A stretch of 64,000 nucleotides of DNA, from assembly GCA_049591295.1 (NCBI GenBank), contig JBAWEQ010000194.1, forward strand, positions 1-64,000, given 5' to 3'. This document shows, piece by piece, positions 24,349 through 32,045 of this stretch (position 1 is its first letter; each line of letters starts with the position of its first letter). The notes beneath the pieces were generated by a model. That model worked only from the letters and a program-made list of their open reading frames with translations, made no database searches and was not told where the DNA came from. The stretch comes from DTPS01 sp049591295 (GTDB lineage: Bacteria > Acidobacteriota > UBA4820 > DSQY01). The position numbers and the translations under genes are program-made.

Positions 24349-24767
24349 TCCCCGCACAAGCCGCCACCAGGGGGCCGCTGCGGGTTCTCGTGGTGGACGA
24401 CGAGGAGGACATCGTGGAGTACCTCTCGGCGGTGCTCGAGGACAATGGGTTCAGTGCCATCGGTGCCAGCGACGCCGATGCCGCCCTCGAGGCCACCGAG
24501 AGGGAGACCCCCGATCTCATCCTGCTGGATATCATGATGCCCGGCCATTCGGGGCTGTCCCTCTACAAGGAACTGCGCCGGCGGGAGGCGACCGCCAAGG
24601 TGCCCGTGCTGATCATCAGCGGATACTCGAAGGAGGAGGACTTTCAGAGAACCGCCCTCCGGCAGCTCTCGCTCGAACACGTCCCGTTGCCGGACGGATA
24701 CCTTGAGAAGCCCATCTCCGTCCACAACCTGCTCATTCGCCTGACCGCGCTCTTTGAACGGAGCTGA
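24345..24767 (+). CDS. stand-alone response regulator
   Basis: A 140-residue single receiver domain: the acidic pair in VVDDEED, the phosphorylation Asp in LILLDIMMPG, and Lys in YLEKPI. The segment between the conserved Ser/Thr of beta-4 and the Lys is longer than in CheY (about 30 against 22 residues), as it is in the other two single-domain regulators of this island. The ATG overlaps the stop of the cytochrome fusion gene (ATGA) with GAGGAGG upstream, so it belongs to the same operon. No DNA-binding domain is present; it may act in a phosphorelay with the kinase that follows (inference). Confidence 0.9.
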   Translation: MIPAQAATRGPLRVLVVDDEEDIVEYLSAVLEDNGFSAIGASDADAALEATERETPDLILLDIMMPGHSGLSLYKELRRREATAKVPVLIISGYSKEEDFQRTALRQLSLEHVPLPDGYLEKPISVHNLLIRLTALFERS

Positions 24768-24777
24768 GGAGTCCACC

Positions 24778-26259
24778 GTGGGTGAGATCCAGGACCTGCT
24801 TCACGACCACCTCTTCGAACAGGCCCCCATCATGGTGGCCGTCCTCAATGCCGACTTCGAGATCGTGGAGGCCAACGGCCGCTTCAGAGACGTCTTCGGG
24901 CCGTGGAATGGGAAGCGCTGTTATGAGCTCCTGAAGCAGCGGGACGCTCCCTGCGAGCGCTGCATGGCGGCCTGGACCTTTGAGGATGGCAAGGTCAGGG
25001 TCTGCGACGACCGCCTGCACATGGGGGGGGCTTTGACCTCTCACTTCGTGGTGCGGATCGCCCCCCTCGGCTCGGAGCCCAGGCCAGGGCCTCCGTACCT
25101 TGTCTGGATCGGGTCCAACGTGAACGAGGCCAGCAGCCTTCAGCACGAGAACGAACTGCTGTTCGAGAGGGCGCCCTCCTACATCACCGTGCTGGACCGC
25201 GACCTCGAAATCGTGCGGGCGAACCGCAAGATGCGGGAGACCTTCGGGCGGGCCTGGGGCAGCCGGTGCTACCAGGTGTACAAGCGGCGCGACCGGCCCT
25301 GCAGAGAATGCCCAGCGCTCATGGTGTTCGAGGACGGGCAGGACCACACCTCCACCCAGGTGGGGATGTCGGCGTCGGGGGAAGAGACTCACTACATCGT
25401 GACGGCCTCTCCGCTCTCGCGCGAGGCGGGCGATCCCAACGGCAGGGTCAACTTCGTGATCGAGATGGCAACCGACGTCACGCACTTGCACAACCTGGAG
25501 AAGGAAAAGCTGGAGGCGGAGCGGATGGCGGCCGTTGGCCAGACCGTGGCCGGACTCGCGCACGGGATCAAGAACGTCCTCATGGGGCTTGAGGGTGGGA
25601 TCTACGTCATGCAGTCGGGCCTGAGCAAGAACGAGACGGCGAGAGTGCAGCGCGGTATGGAGATGCTGAGCCGGAACGTGGAGAAGATATCCGCCCTGGT
25701 GAAGAACCTGTTGGGGTTCTCGAAGGGGCGCGTGCCCTCCGTTGCCCTCGTCGATCCGAACGCTGTAGCCGGCGAGGTGCTGGAGCTCTTCCGGGAAACG
25801 GCGGGCAAGTCGGGCATCCGGCTGGCCGGCAACCTCCAGCCGGGCATCCCGCGAGCCCCGCTGGATGCCGAAGGCATCCACACCTGCCTGTCCAACCTCA
25901 TCTCCAACGCGATCGACGCCTGCCAGACGAGCGAGAAACCGGGTTGCGAAGTGCGGCTCAAGACCTCGGAGGAGGAGGACGGCGTCCTCGTCTTCGAAGT
26001 CTCCGACGACGGCTGCGGTATGGACTACGAGGTCAAGAAGAAGATCTTCACGACCTTCTTCACCACCAAGGGTGCGGGGGGCACGGGCCTTGGGCTCCTT
26101 CTGACGCGCAAGATCGTGCAGGAACACGGGGGCAGAATCCTGGTAGAATCCAAGGAAGGGCAAGGCACTTCGTTTCGGATCCTGTTGCCGCGGGAGAGGC
26201 TGCCGAAGCCTACCGGCCCCGGCGACGACAACGGTGGAAGTGCAGCCGGGCCGAGGTGA
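24778..26259 (+). CDS. cytoplasmic PAS-PAS sensor histidine kinase
   Basis: The 493-residue protein has no membrane segment. Two PAS domains (about 10-115 and 126-238) each carry C-x10-C-x2-C (C48, C59, C62; C164, C175, C178). The kinase core follows: H262 in GLAHGIKN, the N-box LSNLISNAIDA, DDGCGMD and GTGLGLLL. The paired Cys motifs suggest redox or metal sensing in the cytoplasm, which would suit control of a thiol-linked complex; that is inference. I chose the GTG at 24778 with GAGGAG six bases upstream; it follows the response regulator by 10 bases. Confidence 0.9.
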   Translation: MGEIQDLLHDHLFEQAPIMVAVLNADFEIVEANGRFRDVFGPWNGKRCYELLKQRDAPCERCMAAWTFEDGKVRVCDDRLHMGGALTSHFVVRIAPLGSEPRPGPPYLVWIGSNVNEASSLQHENELLFERAPSYITVLDRDLEIVRANRKMRETFGRAWGSRCYQVYKRRDRPCRECPALMVFEDGQDHTSTQVGMSASGEETHYIVTASPLSREAGDPNGRVNFVIEMATDVTHLHNLEKEKLEAERMAAVGQTVAGLAHGIKNVLMGLEGGIYVMQSGLSKNETARVQRGMEMLSRNVEKISALVKNLLGFSKGRVPSVALVDPNAVAGEVLELFRETAGKSGIRLAGNLQPGIPRAPLDAEGIHTCLSNLISNAIDACQTSEKPGCEVRLKTSEEEDGVLVFEVSDDGCGMDYEVKKKIFTTFFTTKGAGGTGLGLLLTRKIVQEHGGRILVESKEGQGTSFRILLPRERLPKPTGPGDDNGGSAAGPR

Positions 26260-26283
26260 ACCGCGGTATGGAGGAGGGATTCC

Positions 26284-26823
26284 ATGGAGAAATCGCAGGG
26301 CAAGAGGGTGCTGGTGGTGGACGACGAGGAGGACGTGGTGTTCTTCCTGAGCACGGCGCTCCAGGACGCCGGCTTCCAGGTGGAGACGGCCTCAAGCGTG
26401 GATGAGGCCATGGAGAAGATAGGAGCGAACCCCCCCGACTGCATCTCGCTGGACATGGTGATGCCTGGCAAATCGGGCGTCGTCCTCTTTCACGAGCTCC
26501 ACAAGAACGCCCTTTGGAGCAAGATCCCTGTCCTGTTCGTGACGGGCCACGCGCGGGACGAGAAGGTGCGTAGGGACCTAGACGCCGCGGCCTCGCTCGC
26601 CGAGAGCACCATGTCGGGTCCCACCACCTACCTGGACAAGCCGGTCACGGCCGCCAAGTTCGTGAAGGCCGTCGCCGCCGCGATGCGCGTCGATCTGCCC
26701 GAGGCCAGCTCCCCACCGGCGAACTCGGAGAGGGATGAGTTGCAAGAGCTCATCAGGAGCGCGGACCCCGAAGCCCTCAAGGAGGCGCTCCGCGTTCTTA
26801 AGTCCAGGCCTCGACAGGGATAA
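26284..26823 (+). CDS. response regulator with a short C-terminal tail
   Basis: The 179-residue protein has a receiver domain (VVDDEED, phosphoacceptor Asp in CISLDMVMPG, Lys in YLDKPV). It also has a loop of about 32 residues between the conserved Thr and the Lys, including the Ala/Ser-rich DAAASLAESTMSG. A 45-residue tail (about 135-179, charged, EALKEALRVLKSRP) has no recognisable output domain. It is probably the second receiver of the relay with the adjacent kinase. The ATG has GGAGGG upstream. Confidence 0.88.
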   Translation: MEKSQGKRVLVVDDEEDVVFFLSTALQDAGFQVETASSVDEAMEKIGANPPDCISLDMVMPGKSGVVLFHELHKNALWSKIPVLFVTGHARDEKVRRDLDAAASLAESTMSGPTTYLDKPVTAAKFVKAVAAAMRVDLPEASSPPANSERDELQELIRSADPEALKEALRVLKSRPRQG

Positions 26824-26895
26824 GGGCTGACGCCGGGCCGGCGGCCGGCTCAGCGCCCGCTCCAGTCAGCCCTGGCGGTGGCTGCGGAGGACGCC

Positions 26896-28278
26896 GTGAG
26901 AACTCAGGGAAGGGGGAGTCAGGGCCTGCCGACAGATGGCTTCCCCGGGCCGTCGGACGTGAAGACGATTCTGGACTCCATCAACGACGGAGTCTTTACC
27001 GTGGACGCGAAATTCACGGTGACCTCCTTCAACAGGGCCGCGGAGGCGATCACGGGCGTCGATGTCCGGGAGGCGGTCGGCAGGCCGTGCTGCGAAGTCT
27101 TCAAGGCCGACATCTGCGAGGGCAACTGCGCCCTGAAACAGACCATCGCCACCTCCCGACCCGTCATCAACAAGCGCGTGCACATCCTGACCGCGGCGGG
27201 ATCCAGGGTCCCCATCAGCGTCAGCACGGCCCTGCTCAGGGACGGGAAAGGGCGGGTCATCGGGGGAGTGGAGACCTTCAGGGATCTATCCCTCGTGGAG
27301 CAGCTTCGCAAGGAGGTGGAAGGCCGTCACGCCTTCGGAGACATGCTCTCGGCCAGCCAAAAAATGCGGGAGGTCTTCGACGTCCTGCCTCTAGTCGCCG
27401 AGGGGGAGAGCACCGTCCTGATCCGAGGGGAGAGCGGCACGGGAAAGGAGCTGCTCGCCCGCGCCATCCACGGCCTGAGCCCCCGCGCCAAAGGGCCCCT
27501 GGTGTCGGTCAACTGCGGGGCCCTGCCCGATACGCTTCTCGAGTCCGAGCTCTTCGGTCACGTCGAAGGAGCCTTCACCGGGGCGAGCCGGAGCCGACAG
27601 GGACGGCTGGAGGCCGCCCGGGGAGGGACCGTGTTCCTGGACGAGGTAGGGGACGTCTCGCCGGCTCTCCAGGTCAGGCTCCTCAGGGTTCTGCAGGAGC
27701 ATACCTTCGAGCGCCTCGGTTCCAACCAGAGCGTCCGTGCCGACGTCAGGTTCATCGCCGCCACCCATAGGGACCTCGAGGAAGAGGTACGGGAGGGCCG
27801 CTTCCGAGAAGACCTCTTCTACCGCCTGAACGTGGTGCAGATCGCAATCCCCCCCCTCCGGGACAGGCCCGAAGATGTTCCCCTTCTGGCGCGTCACTTC
27901 GTGGACCGGCTCAACCGCCTTCATGGCCGCGATATCCAAGGCATCTCTCCGGAGGCCATGGAGTTGCTCATGCGCCACCCCTGGCCGGGCAACGTCAGGG
28001 AATTGGAAAACGCCATCGAGCACGCCTTCGTGCTCTGCCGGCGCGGAGTGATCCTCCCGGAGTACCTGCCGGCCTCCCTCTCTCCGGCGCACCCCCCTCA
28101 CGCCGAGGTCCCGCCAGCGGCGAAGGACCTGAGAGAGGCGGAACTGTCCATGATCTATTCGGCCCTCGAACGCAACCGCGGCAACAGAAGCGCCGCGGCG
28201 CGAGACCTGGGCATCCACAAGACGACGCTTTGGCGGAAACTGAAGCGGGAGGCACACGCCGGTTCCAAGTCGCTGTGA
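26896..28278 (+). CDS. second PAS-containing sigma-54-dependent activator
   Basis: The 460-residue protein has an N-terminal PAS domain (about 20-135), AAA+ domain with Walker A GESGTGKE near 178, the canonical contact loop GAFTGA near 223 and Walker B GTVFLDEVGD. It ends with a Fis-like HTH (SAAARDLGIHKTTLWRKLKR). PAS Cys residues C65, C66, C74 and C78 parallel those of the activator at 17379-18734. I took the GTG at 26896, nine bases after GGAGG; another GTG 18 bases earlier is possible. A near-consensus sigma-54 promoter begins 538 bases downstream, so the NifX-like gene series is its likely target. Confidence 0.91.
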   Translation: MRTQGRGSQGLPTDGFPGPSDVKTILDSINDGVFTVDAKFTVTSFNRAAEAITGVDVREAVGRPCCEVFKADICEGNCALKQTIATSRPVINKRVHILTAAGSRVPISVSTALLRDGKGRVIGGVETFRDLSLVEQLRKEVEGRHAFGDMLSASQKMREVFDVLPLVAEGESTVLIRGESGTGKELLARAIHGLSPRAKGPLVSVNCGALPDTLLESELFGHVEGAFTGASRSRQGRLEAARGGTVFLDEVGDVSPALQVRLLRVLQEHTFERLGSNQSVRADVRFIAATHRDLEEEVREGRFREDLFYRLNVVQIAIPPLRDRPEDVPLLARHFVDRLNRLHGRDIQGISPEAMELLMRHPWPGNVRELENAIEHAFVLCRRGVILPEYLPASLSPAHPPHAEVPPAAKDLREAELSMIYSALERNRGNRSAAARDLGIHKTTLWRKLKREAHAGSKSL

Positions 28279-28565
28279 CGGTCCTGCCGTGGTGGTTTTT
28301 TTCATCTCCCAAGTTTCTCCGCATGGCTGTCCACCAAAGACCGTCTCGCCGGCTATGACCCCGGCCGGGCCTCGGCCGCGCCGTTGACGCGTCGCTGGGG
28401 CCAGCCCCCTTGATCCACCGGCGCCGGGACGCGCCTTCCTCTGCTTCGCTCCGGAATACGGGCTGCTCGAAAGGCAGCCGGCTCGATCTTGCACGGCCAC
28501 GTCCCCCAAGGCAGGGTTGCGCTCCACCGCGCGGTCCCTGTCAGCTTGCGTTGCTCGGCGGCAGA

Positions 28566-28602
28566 GGAAAGGGGGCGGACACCACCGGTCCGCCTCCTTT
28601 CC
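28566..28602. repeat. 15-bp hairpin in the 574-base gap after the second activator
   Basis: Arms 28566-28580 and 28588-28602 pair over 15 positions with one G-U and a 7-base loop. No T-run follows. The gap 28279-28852 otherwise holds no gene that I can support. A T7 run at about 28297-28303 near the activator stop, after a weak ACGG/CCGT stem, may end that transcript. The large hairpin could be a terminator core or a structured RNA, or could insulate the sigma-54 promoter from read-through. Confidence 0.5.
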
Positions 28603-28657
28603 ATCCGCTGTCCGTTCCCGTCCCCGATGTTTCCTCGTATACAGGAAGAGCTGGTTA

Positions 28658-28748
28658 GTGCAGTGTGCACCCCCTCATGAGTGTCGGCCAACCCCAAGGC
28701 AAGAATGCATTTTGCACTCCTCGGGCATGGATCTGACGCAATCTGCAT
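28658..28748. promoter_or_regulatory. three GCA-N3-TGC activator-site candidates
   Basis: GTGCAGTGTGCAC (28658-28670), ATGCATTTTGCAC (28705-28717) and ACGCAATCTGCAT (28736-28748) share a GCA-N3-TGC dyad. They lie 158, 111 and 80 bases upstream of the sigma-54 promoter at 28816. Starts are 47 and 31 bases apart, so the second and third are on about the same face of the helix. They look like an enhancer for a sigma-54 activator, most simply the one encoded just upstream. Confidence 0.55.
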
Positions 28749-28815
28749 CAAGTGAGGTGCCCTTTGAGGGTATCATGCGGAGCCGATATGGAGCCTTTTC
28801 AATGGATTGCCTCGA

Positions 28816-28830
28816 TGGCATCGGTGTTGC
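28816..28830 (+). promoter_or_regulatory. near-consensus sigma-54 promoter
   Basis: TGGCATCGGTGTTGC, followed by TTT, matches the -24/-12 consensus TGGCAY-N5-TTGC with GG (28817-28818) and GC (28829-28830) at correct spacing. The transcript should start near 28842, just before the GGAGG (28843-28847) of the NifX-like gene. This argues for the GTG at 28853 as its start. Confidence 0.78.
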
Positions 28831-28852
28831 TTTGAATACCGTGGAGGTGGCC

Positions 28853-29191
28853 GTGCTGGTTGCAGTTCCGGAGTTCAACGGGCGGGTTTCACCGACCTTT
28901 GATTTTTGCCACAGAGTCAGCCTGTGGCGACTCGACGAGCGTGGATTTCAGAAAACGGGAGAGAGGAAGTGCTCCTCACTGGGATCTGGAGAACGAGCGG
29001 AGAAGCTTCAATCCATAGGTGTGGGCCTGCTCCTGTGCGGAGCCATCGGGCAAGAGCTGGAGGGAGACATTCGAAGCCGGGGCATCGAGGTCTTGGCCGG
29101 CGTGTCGGGAAGCGTGGTGGAGGTGGTGGCGGCTTACGCCAGCCACACCCTGGACCACCCAAAGTTCAGATTGCCTGGCGTAGTGCGGTGA
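28853..29191 (+). CDS. NifX/NafY-type dinitrogenase-cofactor-family protein
   Basis: The 112-residue protein, starting at GTG with GGAGG six bases upstream, has the compact fold of the dinitrogenase iron-molybdenum cofactor family. Landmarks are VAVPEFNGRVSPTFDFC at the start and SIGVGLLLCGAIGQELEGDIRSRGIEVLAG in the second half. Related proteins carry or bind iron-sulfur or FeMo-type cofactors, but many family members occur outside nitrogen fixation, and no nif gene is in the window. Cys in DFCH, ERKC and LLCG could hold a cluster. The frame is open upstream, but the sigma-54 promoter lies inside that extension. The TroA-like gene starts 35 bases downstream. Confidence 0.85.
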   Translation: MLVAVPEFNGRVSPTFDFCHRVSLWRLDERGFQKTGERKCSSLGSGERAEKLQSIGVGLLLCGAIGQELEGDIRSRGIEVLAGVSGSVVEVVAAYASHTLDHPKFRLPGVVR

Positions 29192-29226
29192 GGCCTACGG
29201 CCGCGATTTGCCGAGGAGGTGGAGCG

Positions 29227-30150
29227 ATGGTCGCAAAACGCAACAAAAGGGCCCTGCAGGCTCTTCTGGGCTTGGCAGGACTGCTGATTCTGGGGATGCA
29301 CTCGGCGGCGGAGCCCGCGCGACTGCAGGTAGCGGTGGCCGAGCCCGACATCGAGGCCATCGTCCGCGCCGTCGGAGGCGACCAGGTGGACACCTTCAGC
29401 CTGTTCAAAGGCTGCATCCTGCGCAAAGACCTGGCGGTCGAACCCTCTGTCCGGGAGCGCCTCCTCAAGGCGGACGCGGTGGTATGGACGGGCTTCTTCA
29501 ACGAATCGGCCGCCATCCACGAGAGCATCAAGCTGCTCGACCAGAAAGGAAGAGGGTCCCGGCCCCAATGGATCGACGTGTCCCGGGATGTGCAGCGGGT
29601 GAACGTGCCCATTTCGACGTGCTTCGGGTACGTGGAGCCCTCCTTTATGCACGGGGACCCCTTCTTCTGGCTCAACCCGCGCAACGGGAGCGTCATCGCC
29701 AGAAACGTAGCGGAGGGGCTCGGCAACATGCGGCCCGAGCGACGGGAATATTTTCTGGCGAACGCCCAGGCCTTCGACGCGGCCCTCCGCAAGGACATCG
29801 AGCGATGGCGGGCTGAGCTGAAGCCCCTTTCTGGTCTGCGCATCTTCACCGCCCAGTGCGGCTGGAACAACTTCTCGCAGATCGGCGGCCCCACTTTCGC
29901 CTCCTGCAAGCAGTCTCCCGGCGTCCTTCCGGCGCCGGATGAGCTGGTCAGGCAAGTGAAGGCGCTGAACGTGTCCGTCGTGATCGTGGATCCAAACACC
30001 CCACCCGAGTATGGGAGGGCCTTCCGCGAAGGCCTGAAGGCCAAGGTCATCGAGGTGCCCTCATCCATCGAGTCGCTGCCGGGAGCGAAGAGCTATAGCG
30101 CGCTGTTCGACAACTTCATCCAGTCCCTCCAGGAGGCGGCTAAGAGCTAG
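29227..30150 (+). CDS. TroA/ZnuA-like periplasmic protein lacking the canonical His ligands
   Basis: The 307-residue protein has a signal peptide (about 8-28) and the cluster A-I metal-binding-protein fold of ZnuA/TroA, recognised by KADAVVWTGFFNES, DPFFWLNPRNGSVIARNVAEGL and RREYFLANAQAFDAAL. The usual ligand segments are altered: DPHxWLDP reads DPFFWLNP (F146 for His), and the TFHDAF-like strand reads FTAQCGWNNF (Gln/Cys for His). It has C63, C132, C211 and C227 and H142, so a different ligand set is possible. No ABC permease or ATPase gene is adjacent. With the NifX-like gene and the octahaem cytochrome it forms an apparent sigma-54-controlled group. Confidence 0.82.
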   Translation: MVAKRNKRALQALLGLAGLLILGMHSAAEPARLQVAVAEPDIEAIVRAVGGDQVDTFSLFKGCILRKDLAVEPSVRERLLKADAVVWTGFFNESAAIHESIKLLDQKGRGSRPQWIDVSRDVQRVNVPISTCFGYVEPSFMHGDPFFWLNPRNGSVIARNVAEGLGNMRPERREYFLANAQAFDAALRKDIERWRAELKPLSGLRIFTAQCGWNNFSQIGGPTFASCKQSPGVLPAPDELVRQVKALNVSVVIVDPNTPPEYGRAFREGLKAKVIEVPSSIESLPGAKSYSALFDNFIQSLQEAAKS

Positions 30151-30317
30151 TCGTGCAGCACGCCGCGTAGGCGTAACCGCAACAAGAAGGAGCGTTGCCG
30201 TGGCGAATGAGGGGCTTCGTCGCAGCGAGCGGCGGAGCGAGGAGAGAAGTGTGCGCCTGCATTGGGCCGATAAGGCGGCGGGCTGAAACCCGAAGCGAGA
30301 CATACGGAGAACACGAC

Positions 30318-32045
30318 ATGCTGCAAACCGATAGGCACGACACAAGAGCCATGAAGCCAGTTCCCTTGGCGAACCCGCCGAGGGCAGTGGGCAACCGCGC
30401 GCTCCGGTTCCGGTGTGCTGGGCGGAGGGGCTCCTGGCTCCTCAACGTCCCAGCCCGCCTCCTCGTTCTGGCCGGTTGCGCCGTGTTGCTTTCATTCCGC
30501 GCGGGCGCTGGCGTTCCGCCGAGCGGAACCGGGGCTTCCCCCAAACACCCCTACCTGGAGGCACACGCTCGCCAGGCCGCCCTGAGCACCGCCGACCATT
30601 CCAAGTTCGCGGCCCTGAAGGGACCCTTCGCCGATGGAGATGGCCCCGCGGTGACCAAGGCTTGCCTCACCTGCCATCCGAAGGCGGGGGATCAGGTCAT
30701 GGGAACCAAGCACTGGCTCTGGAGGGTCCCAGAGAAGAAGTACGAGGCCTACGGTAAGGGAGGCTGGCTGATCAACAACTTCTGCATCAGCATCCGGGGG
30801 GGCAACTATCCGGCCTGCACCAAGTGCCACGCGGGTTATGGGTGGAAAGACAGCTCCTTCGATTTCACGAAGACCGAGAACGAGGACTGCCTGGTCTGCC
30901 ACGACACGACGGGCGACTATATGAAGGATGCGGCGGGGCTGGCCAACCCCGCGGTGCCGTTGGACGAGGTGGCCCAGCACGTGGGGCGTCCCGGTATAGC
31001 CAACTGCGGCGGGTGCCACTTTTCGGGTGGCGGGGCCGACGCGACCAAACATGGGGACCTCGACGAGAGCCTGCTGGACTGCAAGAAGTCCGAGGACGTG
31101 CACATGGCCAAGGGCGGCGCGGGCATGGACTGCGTGGACTGCCATACCACCGAAGGGCACCACATCGCGGGGCCCGACTACCTGCTTCCCGCCGACATGC
31201 AGGAGACCCCCCAGTACCCGGGGCAGAAGCTGGGGCACATGTCCTGTGCCTCCTGCCACGGTGAGGCGCCGCACTCCTCCTTCGTGCTCAACCGGCATTA
31301 CCGGAAGGTGGCGTGCCAGACCTGCCACGTCCCCGCCTTCGCTCGGGGAGGGCTCGCCACGAACGTGTGGTGGGACTGGTCCACGGCAGGCCGGACGAAG
31401 GACGGAAGAGCTTATGAGGAGAAGGACAAGGATGGGAACGTGACCTACGCCACCATCCACGGATCCATGGTCTGGAAAAAGAACGTGCTTCCCACCTACG
31501 AGTGGTTCGACGGCCGCATGAGCTTCATGCTGGCCACCGATAAACTGCCCGCACAGCGCCCCGTCTGGCTGAACAAGCCCCTGGGCTCCTACGACGATCC
31601 GAACGCCAAGATCTGGCCCTTCAAGGTGCACGAGGGCAACCAGCCCTACGATACACAGTTCGACAAGCTGGTCGTCCCGCACCTCTATGGCGACAAGGGC
31701 TCGGGCGCGTTCTGGGTGGACCACGACTGGGCCACGGCCATCAAGACCGGCATGGAGATCGCCGGTCTGCCCTACAGCGGCCACTACGGATTCGTGCGCA
31801 CGAACATGATCTGGCCCATCACCCACATGGTGGCCCCGGCCAAGGATGCCCTGACCTGCGTGGACTGCCACTCCGAGAAGAGCAGGTTGTCGGGCGTGAA
31901 GGGGTTCTACCTGCCCGGGCGGGACCGCTCACGCGGCATCGACTTCCTGGGCTGGGCGGCCGTCCTCATCTCCTGTGTGGCCGTCGTGGCGCATGGCTCA
32001 GGCAGGATCTTCTTCAAGACTAGGAAAAAGAGGGGTTCGAAATGA
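30318..32045 (+). CDS. octahaem cytochrome c of the tetrathionate reductase (OTR) family, membrane-anchored
   Basis: The 575-residue protein has an N-terminal membrane or signal segment (about 40-60), eight CxxCH motifs (first Cys at 116, 167, 191, 230, 272, 310, 333 and 514) and a C-terminal helix (about 540-562) followed by KTRKKRG, a cytoplasmic anchor. The spacing and the WWDWSTAGR, SMVWKKNVLPTYEWFDGR and WPFKVHEGNQPYD segments match the OTR family. Members reduce tetrathionate, and in vitro nitrite and hydroxylamine. A cytochrome b partner overlaps its end by four bases, which suggests electrons from quinol. The start at 30318 is uncertain; 30351 is another ATG. Confidence 0.87.
   Translation: MLQTDRHDTRAMKPVPLANPPRAVGNRALRFRCAGRRGSWLLNVPARLLVLAGCAVLLSFRAGAGVPPSGTGASPKHPYLEAHARQAALSTADHSKFAALKGPFADGDGPAVTKACLTCHPKAGDQVMGTKHWLWRVPEKKYEAYGKGGWLINNFCISIRGGNYPACTKCHAGYGWKDSSFDFTKTENEDCLVCHDTTGDYMKDAAGLANPAVPLDEVAQHVGRPGIANCGGCHFSGGGADATKHGDLDESLLDCKKSEDVHMAKGGAGMDCVDCHTTEGHHIAGPDYLLPADMQETPQYPGQKLGHMSCASCHGEAPHSSFVLNRHYRKVACQTCHVPAFARGGLATNVWWDWSTAGRTKDGRAYEEKDKDGNVTYATIHGSMVWKKNVLPTYEWFDGRMSFMLATDKLPAQRPVWLNKPLGSYDDPNAKIWPFKVHEGNQPYDTQFDKLVVPHLYGDKGSGAFWVDHDWATAIKTGMEIAGLPYSGHYGFVRTNMIWPITHMVAPAKDALTCVDCHSEKSRLSGVKGFYLPGRDRSRGIDFLGWAAVLISCVAVVAHGSGRIFFKTRKKRGSK

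Noticed and set aside
22438..24357. 639-codon minus-strand frame opposite the NrfD-cytochrome gene
   Set aside because: Its composition (His/Glu/Gly/Arg-rich, no fold) is typical of a reverse-strand shadow; the opposite frame carries CxxCH motifs and membrane helices.
28853..29191. Nitrogen-fixation gene
   Set aside because: The NifX-like fold alone does not show nitrogen fixation; no nitrogenase or nif assembly gene is in the window.
30200..30214. Possible third sigma-54 promoter TGGCGAATGAGGGGC before the octahaem gene
   Set aside because: GG/GC spacing is right, but the -12 half lacks TTGC and the -24 half is poor. Too weak to list as a feature.
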